A stretch of DNA of 63,482 bases from NCBI GenBank assembly GCA_903863935.1, contig CAIPDV010000019.1, positions 1 to 63,482 on the forward strand. The letters run 5' to 3'. Position numbers and translations under genes: made by a program. The stretch is from an uncultured Bacteroidota bacterium (lineage in GTDB: Bacteria > Bacteroidota > Bacteroidia > JABEUT01). Shown one piece after another: positions 34,801-43,306 of this stretch (its first letter is position 1; every line of letters starts with the position of its first letter). Below the pieces are notes generated by a model. That model made no database searches and was not told the DNA's origin. It saw only the letters and a list, made by a program, of their open reading frames with translations.

Positions 34801-35628
34801 CACTTTATCAAAATCCTGCAACTGGGTTGTGTTACCTTCCGGCTGAATGGGCAAGTTATTATCTGTTGCTGCAACTTGCACATTTATGTTGTTACTCAAC
34901 TTACCCGCAAGCTGCAAATTCAAACTTGAATTTACATTCATGTTTTGATTATTCCCGAATGAAATGCCACGTGAAATACTTCCGCTCTTACTCAAAGTAC
35001 CTAAATCGAAAGGGTCATTGGAGTTGGTATTCGGACCTACATTGTATAAATATGCACTCTGATTATTATATAAAGTCGGGTGAACAACAGAATTATCTTT
35101 ATGCTGTAATGACTGTGAGAATAAATAAGGAAAAGCTCTGTAAGTACTATAAACGGTATCCATTTTAATGCCAGCCGCCAGCATCTTTTTCCGGTTCAGG
35201 ACAATTTTACCATCTTCCGGCAGAATTTTAAAATAGGTAGAATCGGGCTCTACCTTATATTTTGTAACCTTCAGCGGACTTGGAACAACACGAAATGTAT
35301 CTTCGTATCCATATGAGATTGTATCATTTTTATCTTTTGGGTTTGTTCTTCGTAAGAGAATCTGCACATCTTCCGAAAACGAACCGGAAACATTCGAATC
35401 AATCACTATTCTGGTCATTGAAATATGCAAAGTTCCCGGAATTATACTGAGGGTATCAAGTGAAATGGTATCTCCTTTTGCAGGTATTGCAATTGCCCGT
35501 TTGCGAATATTCGACAATTGCTGGGCTCCTCCCCTGCCGGGAAGTAACGCACATAAAAAGAGTAATGAAACCAGGAATCTGTTCACTCGGTGAAAACCAC
35601 TAATATCGTAAATTAACGCAAAAGACAT
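31867..35628 (-). CDS. Very large outer-membrane beta-barrel protein with SprA-like segment
   Basis: The 1253-residue protein has a signal peptide ending near LPGRGGAQ. A segment near 210-300 ([45 protein letters not shown]) resembles a conserved block I know from SprA, the T9SS outer-membrane translocon, although SprA is about twice as long. The second half alternates short beta strands with Tyr/Asn-rich turns, as in a large barrel, and ends in Phe-Phe. It is probably a SprA-related paralogue or a separate barrel family of unknown role. The relation is recalled, not computed. Confidence 0.6.
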   Translation of the reverse strand: [1253 protein letters not shown]

Positions 35629-35676
35629 ACATTTGTTGCCAGCCCGACAAAGTCATCCCGGCGGGGACATACTACT

Positions 35677-36438
35677 ATGAAAAAAATAATTACATATAAT
35701 TTGAATGGCATACGCTCGGCTATGTCGAAAGGTTGGCTTGACTGGGTAAATATAGTGAACCCTGACGTTATATGCGTTCAGGAAATAAAAGCCCACAAGG
35801 AACAACTGAACTTGCAGGACTTTACTGACAGGGGGTACCATAACTATTGGTATTCGGCAGAAAAGAAGGGGTACAGTGGTGTTGCTATCTTCACCAAACA
35901 AGAACCTGACCATGTTGAATATGGCTGGGATTACAAAGACAACGAAGGAAGGGTAATCCGGGCAGATTTTGGTGATGTGTCTATTATCAGCGTTTATGTG
36001 CCATCAAGTACTTCGGGTGAAGAACGCTTACTATTTAAAATGGACTGGCTTGCTAAGTTTCAAAACTATATTGACAAACTGAAAAAGACCCGCCCTAACC
36101 TTATTATTTGCGGGGATTACAATATCTGTCACAAACCAATAGATATACATAACCCCATAAGCAATGCCAATTCTCCCGGTTTTTTACCAATAGAGCGGGC
36201 ATGGATAGATAGTTTTATGAACACGGGGTTTATTGATTCACTTCGACACTTTAATCCAAACCCGGGCCAATATACCTGGTGGAGTTTCCGGGCGAATGCA
36301 AGGGCTAATAACAAAGGCTGGCGAATTGATTATAATTTAGTGAGCGAACCCATGGGAAAAGCCATGAAAAAAGCTTATATATTGCCTGAGGCCAAACATT
36401 CGGACCACTGCCCGATGGTTACGGAGTTTGATTTTTAG
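35677..36438 (+). CDS. xth: Exodeoxyribonuclease III (AP endonuclease)
   Basis: Exonuclease III repairs abasic sites and removes 3' blocks. The 253-residue protein shows the catalytic set of the family: YNLNGIRSA (Asn), CVQEIKAH (Glu), ICGDYNICH (Asp/Asn) and KHSDHCPM (Asp-His). Length is normal. Its last 20 bases overlap the end of the convergent gene at 36419. A short imperfect palindrome (GTCATCCCG/CGGGGAC, about 35651-35668) lies just upstream of the start. Confidence 0.95.
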   Translation: MKKIITYNLNGIRSAMSKGWLDWVNIVNPDVICVQEIKAHKEQLNLQDFTDRGYHNYWYSAEKKGYSGVAIFTKQEPDHVEYGWDYKDNEGRVIRADFGDVSIISVYVPSSTSGEERLLFKMDWLAKFQNYIDKLKKTRPNLIICGDYNICHKPIDIHNPISNANSPGFLPIERAWIDSFMNTGFIDSLRHFNPNPGQYTWWSFRANARANNKGWRIDYNLVSEPMGKAMKKAYILPEAKHSDHCPMVTEFDF

Positions 36439-36907
36439 GAGATGTGTTTCCCTTCCATTTAGTCAATTCTCCAAATACTTCATTTATTTTTCCCTCGTAC
36501 CAAAATTGATCATCACGGTAAGACATTGAATAGATTTTAACCGTACTTTTTCCTTCTTGCTCCAACCTTATAAGATGTGACCTTATAAATGATCGGCTTG
36601 GAACAATTTCACAAGTGATTTTTACTTTTCCCTTGTCGTATTGAACTTCACTTTCATTAAAATAATCTAAATAATTTACTTGCATGGTACCATTCAAACA
36701 GTTAATTTTATATACATATTTTCTGTATCTCCATGACATCAAAATTGTCATAAAACAGAAAAGAAAAATCACCCAAAGAAAACCCGTTTCATCGATCTTA
36801 TGTGACACAATTAATGGTATGGCAATTGCCGAAAGAAGGTTAAATACAATTACCAAATAAAACCGTTTTATAAAAGAAACTTTCTCAGTAGCTAATTGAT
36901 ATTGCAT
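36419..36907 (-). CDS. Hypothetical membrane protein, 162 aa
   Basis: Two N-terminal transmembrane helices (YLVIVFNLLSAIAIPLIV and GFLWVIFLFCFMTILMSW) are followed by about 95 soluble residues with a beta-rich character (KVKITCEIVPSRSFIRSHLIRLEQEGKSTVKIYS). The topology resembles small PH-like membrane proteins, but no family is recognised. It lies 22 bases after the alpha/beta hydrolase gene on the same strand. Confidence 0.65.
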   Translation of the reverse strand: MQYQLATEKVSFIKRFYLVIVFNLLSAIAIPLIVSHKIDETGFLWVIFLFCFMTILMSWRYRKYVYKINCLNGTMQVNYLDYFNESEVQYDKGKVKITCEIVPSRSFIRSHLIRLEQEGKSTVKIYSMSYRDDQFWYEGKINEVFGELTKWKGNTSPKNQTP

Positions 36908-36929
36908 TGTTACGTCTTACTAAGGGAAA

Positions 36930-37814
36930 CTATTTTTTCTTCCTTTTCACTCCACAATCCTTCAAAAACTTCAGCACTTCTTTTTCCCAGGCTTGGGTAT
37001 CATTAAAAAAGAAGGAATGACCTTGCTCGGGATCGGCAATGGAACCACCAAACAATGTGTGGTTGGGAAATATTTTATACCGGTTATGTTGTCCTTTTTT
37101 TTCAAGAACAGGGCCCAATGTTTCACAGGGGGCTATACTATAATCGTTATGTGCCTGCATTAGAAAGATTGGTCTTTCCGGTTTACTTAGGGCGGGAACC
37201 AAACTATCGGCCCACATTTTATACCATATTGTTGAAACGGGAGCCATTGCAATAAAACATTTTATTCCCGATTGGGTTTTCCCGACTTTTTCAGCAGTAA
37301 GCAACACCTGAAGTCCTCCATAGCCGGCACCTGCAACAACAATTTTATTTGAATCAGCATACGGTTGATGCTTTATCCAATAAAGAGCTGACATTACATC
37401 CTTATTGGCTGATTGATGGAGCTTATAGGTCTGCTTAAATGCCAACTGCGCCATCTCTCTTCTCCGGTTAATTTGCTTTTCTTCCGAAACAATATATACT
37501 CCCGAATTATCACTATGTCCGCTACGTATGGGTTTAAAAAAAATGAAACCCTGCTTTACCCAAAATGAAGCAAGTGTTTTGCTTGAATCGGGATTCTTTT
37601 CACTATCGTGATTCCACATAAACACCGGAAAAGGGCCTTTCCCGGAAGGTTTATAGAGGTATCCTTTCAAGTGTAAACTATCCGAAGTGTAATAAACAAC
37701 TTCAGGAACTAACTTTTGGAGAGCCGTATCCGGAGGTGGAACAATTTTTATCTGACCATCCGCACTCATACTCATGAAAAAGATGGTCGTTGCTAAAATA
37801 AAAAGGTACTTCAT
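36930..37814 (-). CDS. Secreted alpha/beta-hydrolase-fold protein lacking the nucleophile Ser
   Basis: The 294-residue protein has a signal peptide (MKYLFILATTIFFMSMSADGQ) and a dienelactone hydrolase/S9-like alpha/beta fold: FPVFMWNHDSEKN (oxyanion region), VVAGAGYGGLQ (strand-elbow-helix), MQAHNDYSIAP (acidic residue) and GHSFFFND (His). The elbow reads G-A-G-Y-G where G-x-S-x-G is expected, so the nucleophile is Gly. The other two triad positions are kept. It may be a binding protein or have a changed mechanism. A TACTTTTG box lies at 37822-37829. Confidence 0.8.
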   Translation of the reverse strand: MKYLFILATTIFFMSMSADGQIKIVPPPDTALQKLVPEVVYYTSDSLHLKGYLYKPSGKGPFPVFMWNHDSEKNPDSSKTLASFWVKQGFIFFKPIRSGHSDNSGVYIVSEEKQINRRREMAQLAFKQTYKLHQSANKDVMSALYWIKHQPYADSNKIVVAGAGYGGLQVLLTAEKVGKTQSGIKCFIAMAPVSTIWYKMWADSLVPALSKPERPIFLMQAHNDYSIAPCETLGPVLEKKGQHNRYKIFPNHTLFGGSIADPEQGHSFFFNDTQAWEKEVLKFLKDCGVKRKKK

Positions 37815-37900
37815 AGTTCATCAAAAGTACCACTTTTTAAGGAGACAGTTTGGAAAATGCCATTTAATAAGGGATGCAGAAAGCCGTAATCCCGAAAAGT

Positions 37901-38374
37901 TTATTCCAGATAGGATATTACCGGAAAATGCTTCACCGGAAAATTAAGTGAGTTAGCAATGAAACACATTTTGTTGGCCTCATCATGTAAAGCATTTGCT
38001 TTTTCAATCATACCTTTCTCTTTAACAACAATATCAGGGTAGAGAGATATATCCTCAAATTGTCCGCTTCCATCAGGGTTCTCCTTGAGTTTGCCTGTGG
38101 CTTTGTCAAAGTATTCCATTACCACTACGCCATTAACGGCGCACAAATGCAAATACCATAGCATGTGGCAAGATGAAACGGATGCAACCAGCATTTCTTC
38201 CGGGTTGTACCTTTCGGGGTTACCGCGGAAAGCACTATCGGATGAGGCCGGCAAGTCAGGTTTACCCTCAACAGAAACTATATGATCACGCGAATAACTG
38301 CGATAGGACTGCGTTCCGGCTCCTTGATTGCCAGTCCATTTAAGATTAATAAAGTAATTATGATAAATGCTCAT
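37901..38374 (-). CDS. OsmC-family thiol peroxidase
   Basis: OsmC/Ohr proteins reduce organic hydroperoxides. The 157-residue form from ATG 38374 has the peroxidatic Cys in SVSSCHMLWYLHLC and the second Cys in DEANKMCFIANSLN, plus an Arg-containing NPERYNPEEMLVAS loop. The two-cysteine pattern fits an active enzyme of the OsmC-like branch. A TATATTTG -7 box lies at 38390-38397 and gives a short leader. The gene is divergent from psd. Confidence 0.88.
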   Translation of the reverse strand: MSIYHNYFINLKWTGNQGAGTQSYRSYSRDHIVSVEGKPDLPASSDSAFRGNPERYNPEEMLVASVSSCHMLWYLHLCAVNGVVVMEYFDKATGKLKENPDGSGQFEDISLYPDIVVKEKGMIEKANALHDEANKMCFIANSLNFPVKHFPVISYLE

Positions 38375-38469
38375 TTTATTGGCAAAATTCAAATATAAGG
38401 AACATTAACAAGCATCAAACTAGTCAATAGGAAGGAAAGTTTTACCTTTGCAGGATAACATTACACCAC

Positions 38470-39120
38470 ATGATTCACAAGGAAGGATATAAACTCATTT
38501 TAGGGTTCTTTTTATTACTGGCTTTATTAAATGGCATTGTAATGTACTTTGGGCCACCTATGTGGTTGATAGTATCGTTGCATATACTCTCACTTGGCTT
38601 CTGGATACTAATTATCCAATTCTTCCGGAATCCAAAACGGAATACACCCAAAAACCCTAATCATGTAATTGCCCCTGCCGATGGCAAAGTGGTAGTAATA
38701 GAAGAAGTGGAAGAACCGGAATATTTCAAAGATAAACGTAAACAGGTTTCAATATTTATGTCGCCCTTGAATGTGCATGTAAACCGTTTTCCGGTTGGTG
38801 GAACCGTGTCGTATGTTAAGTATCATCCGGGTTTATATCTGGTGGCCTGGCATCCAAAATCGTCTACCGAAAATGAACGTACAACAGTGGTTGTAAAAAC
38901 AGATACACATGGAGAAGTGCTATTCCGCCAGATTGCCGGTGCTGTTGCACGTCGCATTGTATACTATTGCAAAAATGGTGACAAGGCTGAACAGGGCGGA
39001 GAAATGGGATTCATTAAGTTTGGTTCCAGAGTAGATATTTTTTTACCCTTGACTGCAAAAGTGAAATCAAATCTGAACGATGTTGTTAAAGGTGGAGAGA
39101 CTGTTATTGCAGAATTTTAA
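38470..39120 (+). CDS. psd: Phosphatidylserine decarboxylase (short, Gly-Ser-cleaving type)
   Basis: The enzyme makes phosphatidylethanolamine using a pyruvoyl group formed by self-cleavage. The 216-residue protein has two N-terminal membrane helices, FRNPKR, VIAPADGKVVVIEEV, IFMSPLNVHVNR and the cleavage motif KFGSRVD, where the Gly-Ser bond breaks. This is the compact archaeal/Bacteroides-like class. A TACCTTTG -7 box lies at 38443-38450. The stop is two bases from the OmpA-like gene, so they may be cotranscribed. Confidence 0.93.
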   Translation: MIHKEGYKLILGFFLLLALLNGIVMYFGPPMWLIVSLHILSLGFWILIIQFFRNPKRNTPKNPNHVIAPADGKVVVIEEVEEPEYFKDKRKQVSIFMSPLNVHVNRFPVGGTVSYVKYHPGLYLVAWHPKSSTENERTTVVVKTDTHGEVLFRQIAGAVARRIVYYCKNGDKAEQGGEMGFIKFGSRVDIFLPLTAKVKSNLNDVVKGGETVIAEF

Positions 39121-39122
39121 CA

Positions 39123-40370
39123 ATGAAATATTTTATCGTCATAGCTGTATTCTTAGTGGGAATATCATCTTCGTATGCCCAGAAGCATGCTACCTGTGAT
39201 GATGCAATTCCAATAAAGACCGCTTCATTTGGCCCGGTAACTCCTGCGGGTTGGGCTGATTCTTCGCTCTGCGAGAAAGGCAATGAAAATATGTATTTCG
39301 GTAAATCACACAAAGTGGTTTGGTTTTCATTTATTGCCCCAAGTGATACGGTTCTTACATTTCAGATAGTTCCTGAAAATGCGACTGACGATTTTGATTT
39401 CATGCTTTTCAAAGCCGACAGAGGCGATTTTTGCCAGAAAGAAAAACAACGGAAAGTAAAGCCCATCCGAACCAACTTTGCAAAACCAACTGCTTATAGC
39501 AAGGGTGCTACAGGTCTTTCGTTAAAAGGAACTGAAGCCTTTATTGCTCCCGGATATAATTCACCAAACAGTTCGGCAGTACAAGTAAAAAAAGGTGAAT
39601 GGTATTATCTTGTGGTAGATAATTATGTAAGCAACAAAGGTGGGTTTATGTTGAACATCCCTATTCTTTCTGCAACTGCTCCTGTTACTACCGATAACAA
39701 ATCATACATTGATGCAATGCCAATTAAGGCTCCACCAATTACGCCTCCAACCGCAATACCTGCTACTCACCCGAATTTTTATATCCATGTACTTGATAGT
39801 GCAAACCATCCTATAAAAGCATTACTTATTCTGGATGGCATTCAGGAGGGTGCCTCCATTAAGGCTGATACAGATATATTTTCGGTAACTCTTAAAAAAT
39901 ACCAGACAGTAAAGATACGCGCAAATGCTGCCGGACACATGCCTTACCAGTCAAGCTATTCAACCACTGGTGACACCTCTTCTGCAACCTTTTGGGTAAG
40001 ATTACAACCTATAAGGGCGGCTGAAAAAATAACGTTAAAAGATATTTATTTTCAGGGCGACAGTCCCAATATACTTCCGGAATCATTGCCGGCATTGGAT
40101 TACCTGCTTACCTTTGTTGTAAACAATCCGAATGTGAATATATTAATCAAAGGATATACCAACGACCCGGATCATTCGGCCTCGGAACAATATGACCAGC
40201 GTTTATCAGAAAAAAGAGCCAAGGCAGTGATGAACTATCTTGTTGAAAATGGTATTGATAAAAAAAGAATGAAATGCATTGGCTATGGCAATTCCAAATT
40301 ACTTTACCCTCGCCCTATTAACGAGGACCAGAAAGCAGCCAACAGAAGGGTGGAGATTGAGATACAGTAA
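39123..40370 (+). CDS. OmpA-family envelope protein with N-terminal jelly-roll-like domain
   Basis: The 415-residue protein has a signal peptide (MKYFIVIAVFLVGISSSYAQ), a 180-residue beta domain with several Cys (HATCDDAIPIKT, VVWFSFIAPSDTVLTFQI), a linker rich in Pro/Ile, a short regulatory-like beta domain and a C-terminal OmpA peptidoglycan-binding domain (DIYFQGDSPNILPESLPALDYL, IKGYTNDP, RLSEKRAKAVMNYLVENGID, NRRVEIEI). It probably links an exposed beta domain to the cell wall. An 8-bp inverted repeat AATTTCAT/ATGAAATT (40385-40403) just after the gene may be a weak terminator. Confidence 0.85.
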   Translation: MKYFIVIAVFLVGISSSYAQKHATCDDAIPIKTASFGPVTPAGWADSSLCEKGNENMYFGKSHKVVWFSFIAPSDTVLTFQIVPENATDDFDFMLFKADRGDFCQKEKQRKVKPIRTNFAKPTAYSKGATGLSLKGTEAFIAPGYNSPNSSAVQVKKGEWYYLVVDNYVSNKGGFMLNIPILSATAPVTTDNKSYIDAMPIKAPPITPPTAIPATHPNFYIHVLDSANHPIKALLILDGIQEGASIKADTDIFSVTLKKYQTVKIRANAAGHMPYQSSYSTTGDTSSATFWVRLQPIRAAEKITLKDIYFQGDSPNILPESLPALDYLLTFVVNNPNVNILIKGYTNDPDHSASEQYDQRLSEKRAKAVMNYLVENGIDKKRMKCIGYGNSKLLYPRPINEDQKAANRRVEIEIQ

Positions 40371-40485
40371 TTAATTAGTCGTTGAATTTCATAAAATGAA
40401 ATTGTACGGGTTGGCATTTATCAAATTTAGTGAAAAATAAATAATGCAACTCAATTACAAATTAACTGAACGGTCAATGACTTTC

Positions 40486-40516
40486 TTTGAAAAACCTATT
40501 TCATGAATTATCTTTG
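40486..40516 (+). promoter_or_regulatory. Promoter of module B
   Basis: TTTG (40486-40489), 19 bases, TATCTTTG (40509-40516): a full-consensus Bacteroidota promoter. It matches the module A promoter at 27 of 31 positions. Confidence 0.8.
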
Positions 40517-40630
40517 TGTTACAGTTTACAGTTGCATGCAATCAGTTATCAAAAAACAAATTAAAAAAGGCGAGAAAAACACAATAACATTTACTTGTTT
40601 TTGGGACAAATGCGTAAATTCATTTCTTGC

Positions 40631-40657
40631 TATTTTCCTGTTAATAACAGGAAAATA
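40631..40657. repeat. Perfect 27-base palindrome TATTTTCCTGTTA-A-TAACAGGAAAATA
   Basis: Two 13-base arms mirror each other across a single base, 115 bases after the module B promoter. Each arm equals one unit of the array that follows, so the palindrome is two array units facing each other. Confidence 0.85.
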
Positions 40658-40702
40658 TTTTATAATGCCTTCTAAATCAATATGTTTTAATAATTGCCAG
40701 TC

Positions 40703-40766
40703 CTGTTATTTTCCCTGTTCCCGCCCTGTTTCCTTCCTGTTATGCCTCCTGTCAATTTCCTGTTAT
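40703..40766 (+). repeat. Phased array of six CCTGTTATTTTC-like units
   Basis: CTGTT (CTGTC in one unit) starts at 40703, 40715, 40726, 40737, 40749 and 40760, with spacings 12, 11, 11, 12 and 11. It begins about 187 bases after the promoter, as does the array of module A. The units keep CCTGTT best and vary in the second half. Confidence 0.75.
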
Positions 40767-40873
40767 TTTTTACCCGTTTTTACGATATTAACAGGTTAAA
40801 AAGAGGCGCGTTTTTACTGCACAAAAAATCCAGACCCGGCAAATGGATATAGCAAATATTAATAAATTTTTAA

Positions 40874-42013
40874 TTACGCCAAAATCCCTCTCGAAATAAC
40901 TATCTTCTGAACCTCCGTAGTTCCTTCGTAAATCTGAGTGATCTTCGCATCGCGCATTAAACGCTCAACATGATACTCCTTCACGTAACCATATCCACCG
41001 TGAATTTGTACAGCCTCAACAGTTGTGTCCATAGCCACTTTCGAAGCGAAAACTTTTGCCATTGCACCGGCTTGAGTATAATCTAAATGATGATCTTTTA
41101 ACCATGCAGCTTTCAGGCAAAGCAGACGGGCAGCATCAATTTGGGTTGCCATATCTGCCAGTTTAAATTGAATAGCCTGATGTTCGCAAATAGGTTTGCC
41201 GAATGCTTTCCGTTCTTTGGAATATGCAAGAGCTAATTCATAAGCGCCGGATGCAATACCCAGTGCTTGGGAAGCAATACCAATGCGGCCTCCGCTTAAT
41301 GTCTTCATAGCAAATTTAAAACCGAAACCATCTTCACCAATCCGGTTTACAGCTGGAACTTCCACATCCTGGAACATGAGCGAATGAGTATCGGAACCAC
41401 GTATGCCAAGTTTGTTTTCTTTCTTGCCAATTATAAATCCGGGCATTCCTTTTTCAACAATAAATGCATTGATGCCTTTATGCTTTTTGTCCGGATAACT
41501 TTGTGCAATAACCAAGTAAACCGAAGCACTATTTCCGTTGGTGATCCAGTTTTTGGTGCCATTTAAAATATATTTATCTCCCTTAGGGATAGCTGTTGTA
41601 TGTTGTGAGGTAGCATCAGAACCAGCTTCCGGCTCTGACAAACAGAAGGCTCCGATGATCTCACCTTTTGCAAGTGGCACCAAATATTTTTGCTTTTGTT
41701 CCTCTGTTCCGAATTCTTCCAGACCCCAGCAAACAAGGGAATTATTAACGGACATAGCCACAGAAACTGAAGCATCTACCTTCGAGATTTCTTCCATTGC
41801 CAGTACATACGAAATGGCATCCATACCTCCACCTCCATACTTTGGGTTTACCATCATACCAAGGAAGCCTAATTCGCCCAATTGTTTTATTTCTTCTTTG
41901 GGAAATTTTTGGAGTTCATCACGTTCTATAACACCGGGTTTCAGCACATCGTTTGCAAAATCGCGTGCTGCTTTTTGTATCATCAGGTGTTCTTCGGAGA
42001 GTTGGAAATTCAT
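40874..42013 (-). CDS. Acyl-CoA dehydrogenase (short/medium-chain type)
   Basis: This FAD enzyme introduces the alpha-beta double bond of acyl-CoA. The 379-residue protein from ATG 42013 has the family blocks [68 protein letters not shown] and [10 protein letters not shown]; the Glu in YEGT is the usual catalytic base. The frame opens nine codons earlier, but this start gives the normal N-terminus ([13 protein letters not shown]). A TATATTTG box lies at 42038-42045. Chain length preference cannot be told. Confidence 0.93.
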   Translation of the reverse strand: MNFQLSEEHLMIQKAARDFANDVLKPGVIERDELQKFPKEEIKQLGELGFLGMMVNPKYGGGGMDAISYVLAMEEISKVDASVSVAMSVNNSLVCWGLEEFGTEEQKQKYLVPLAKGEIIGAFCLSEPEAGSDATSQHTTAIPKGDKYILNGTKNWITNGNSASVYLVIAQSYPDKKHKGINAFIVEKGMPGFIIGKKENKLGIRGSDTHSLMFQDVEVPAVNRIGEDGFGFKFAMKTLSGGRIGIASQALGIASGAYELALAYSKERKAFGKPICEHQAIQFKLADMATQIDAARLLCLKAAWLKDHHLDYTQAGAMAKVFASKVAMDTTVEAVQIHGGYGYVKEYHVERLMRDAKITQIYEGTTEVQKIVISRGILA

Positions 42014-42077
42014 GGCTTGGTTTAATTTTTCTGGACGCAAATATATATAAATCTGTTTGGCCTAAATGTGAGGGTTT

Positions 42078-42533
42078 TTATTCATTCACAATTATTTGAT
42101 TCAGGTGGTGTTTCAAATGGCCTACGTAATCTTCAATTATGAATTCAAGGGTCATTTCATTATGCCCTTCAATTGTAGCCATGTTTGTTAGTTTGGCTGG
42201 ATTGATATTCCAAAGAATGTGCAGCAAATGCAGGTTATATGCCTCCCAAAGACGTATTAATTCATTCCATGACACTGTGTTATAATGCTGAACTGAAACC
42301 CATTGATTCTGTTCATAGGATGGCAATTTGAGGTTATTTTCGAGTTGCATCCTTACAAATCTTTGATGGTTGTTAGCAGCGGAATCAATTAAATGACCAA
42401 GGATTTCTTTCTTACTCCACTTATCGGGAGCTGGTTTTTTTCCGGCTTCATCTTCTGAATATTTCAACAGTTTTTTAGCTGATTCATCCAGTATTCTTTC
42501 AAATTCTACAATGGTATTTTTTATCTGGTTCAT
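42078..42533 (-). CDS. DinB-family protein (YfiT-like)
   Basis: The 151-residue four-helix protein has the metal-site histidines in KKEILGHLIDSAANNHQRF and DYVGHLKHHLNQI. Related proteins include YfiT-like hydrolases and thiol S-transferases. Start and SDR stop share a base (TAATG), so translation is coupled with the SDR gene. It is only distantly like the DinB protein at 1.5 kb. Confidence 0.85.
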   Translation of the reverse strand: MNQIKNTIVEFERILDESAKKLLKYSEDEAGKKPAPDKWSKKEILGHLIDSAANNHQRFVRMQLENNLKLPSYEQNQWVSVQHYNTVSWNELIRLWEAYNLHLLHILWNINPAKLTNMATIEGHNEMTLEFIIEDYVGHLKHHLNQIIVNE

Positions 42534-43267
42534 TATGGGTTCATTATGTGAAACAATTCTTCTCTTTTTGCCCGCAGTCCTATTGATTGCCCTATCGGGG
42601 CTTCCAGTACATCATCATTAATAGCTTTCATGGCATCCGTTAAAAATTCTTGTAATGGAATTCCGCCATGGCTTTGCGTTTTATCAGCCCTGCGCTGGTG
42701 CCCGAGTTCAGTATCGGTAGATGGTGGTATTATTTCAAAAACTTTTACTGAAGTATTTTTTAATTGGTGGCGTAACGACATTGTCAGCGAGTGGATTGCA
42801 GCTTTGGTAGCGCAGTATACTGGCATAAATGAAATGGGTGCAAATGCCAGTCCCGATGAAATATTGATCAGTGCGGAATCGGTTTTACCTGCCAAATGCC
42901 TGGCAAATAAAGAGACGAGATGGATCGGTGCAATAAGGTTTATTTCTATTTCTTCTCTTATTTTTTCAAGATTGGAAGGTTGTGTCAGGTCGACCGCTAA
43001 TTGTATTCCCGCATTATTCATTAAAATATTTGTATCGGGATAATCATTCAAAACAATGCTGCACAATTCTTCTCTTTGTTTGGTATCTGCAATATCACAA
43101 TTGATTGTAATTAAATCGGGGTGTTTAATTTTAAGCACGTTCAATCGTTCCTGCCTGCGTCCGCAAATAATTACTTTATTTCCCAATTTCAAAAACTCTT
43201 CCGCAAATGCTAAACCAATGCCCGATGTGCCACCGGTAATTAAAATGGTATTGTTAGATGTTTTCAT
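42533..43267 (-). CDS. Short-chain dehydrogenase/reductase (DltE-like)
   Basis: The 244-residue protein has the classical SDR set: cofactor motif TGGTSGIG near the N-terminus, CGRRQER after strand 2 (suggesting NADP(H)), NNAG, catalytic Ser in NISSGLAF and YCATK as the YxxxK pair. The C-terminus is typical of the DltE-like oxidoreductases. The substrate is unknown. It is coupled to the DinB-like gene. Confidence 0.88.
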   Translation of the reverse strand: MKTSNNTILITGGTSGIGLAFAEEFLKLGNKVIICGRRQERLNVLKIKHPDLITINCDIADTKQREELCSIVLNDYPDTNILMNNAGIQLAVDLTQPSNLEKIREEIEINLIAPIHLVSLFARHLAGKTDSALINISSGLAFAPISFMPVYCATKAAIHSLTMSLRHQLKNTSVKVFEIIPPSTDTELGHQRRADKTQSHGGIPLQEFLTDAMKAINDDVLEAPIGQSIGLRAKREELFHIMNP

Positions 43268-43306
43268 GGTAAATAGGATGGAGCGTAAAGGTACACTCTT
43301 TTTGGA

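Larger units (their letters stand above)
40517..40802 (+). other. Module B transcribed region: inverted element plus phased array, no convincing gene
   Basis: This fills the gap between the OmpA-like gene and the convergent acyl-CoA dehydrogenase. A frame of 88 codons can be read from ATG 40534, but its last half is the Cys/Phe/Leu-rich translation of a DNA repeat and it matches no family. The notable features are a perfect palindrome at 40631-40657 and a phased array at 40703-40766. A final AACAGG near 40790 faces the array in the opposite orientation. The region may work as RNA or as a protein-binding DNA element. Confidence 0.5.

Noticed and set aside
40534-40799. Genuine small Cys-rich protein gene in module B
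   Set aside because: The Cys/Phe/Leu-rich part is the translation of the 11-12-base DNA repeat; no signal peptide or conserved pattern supports it.
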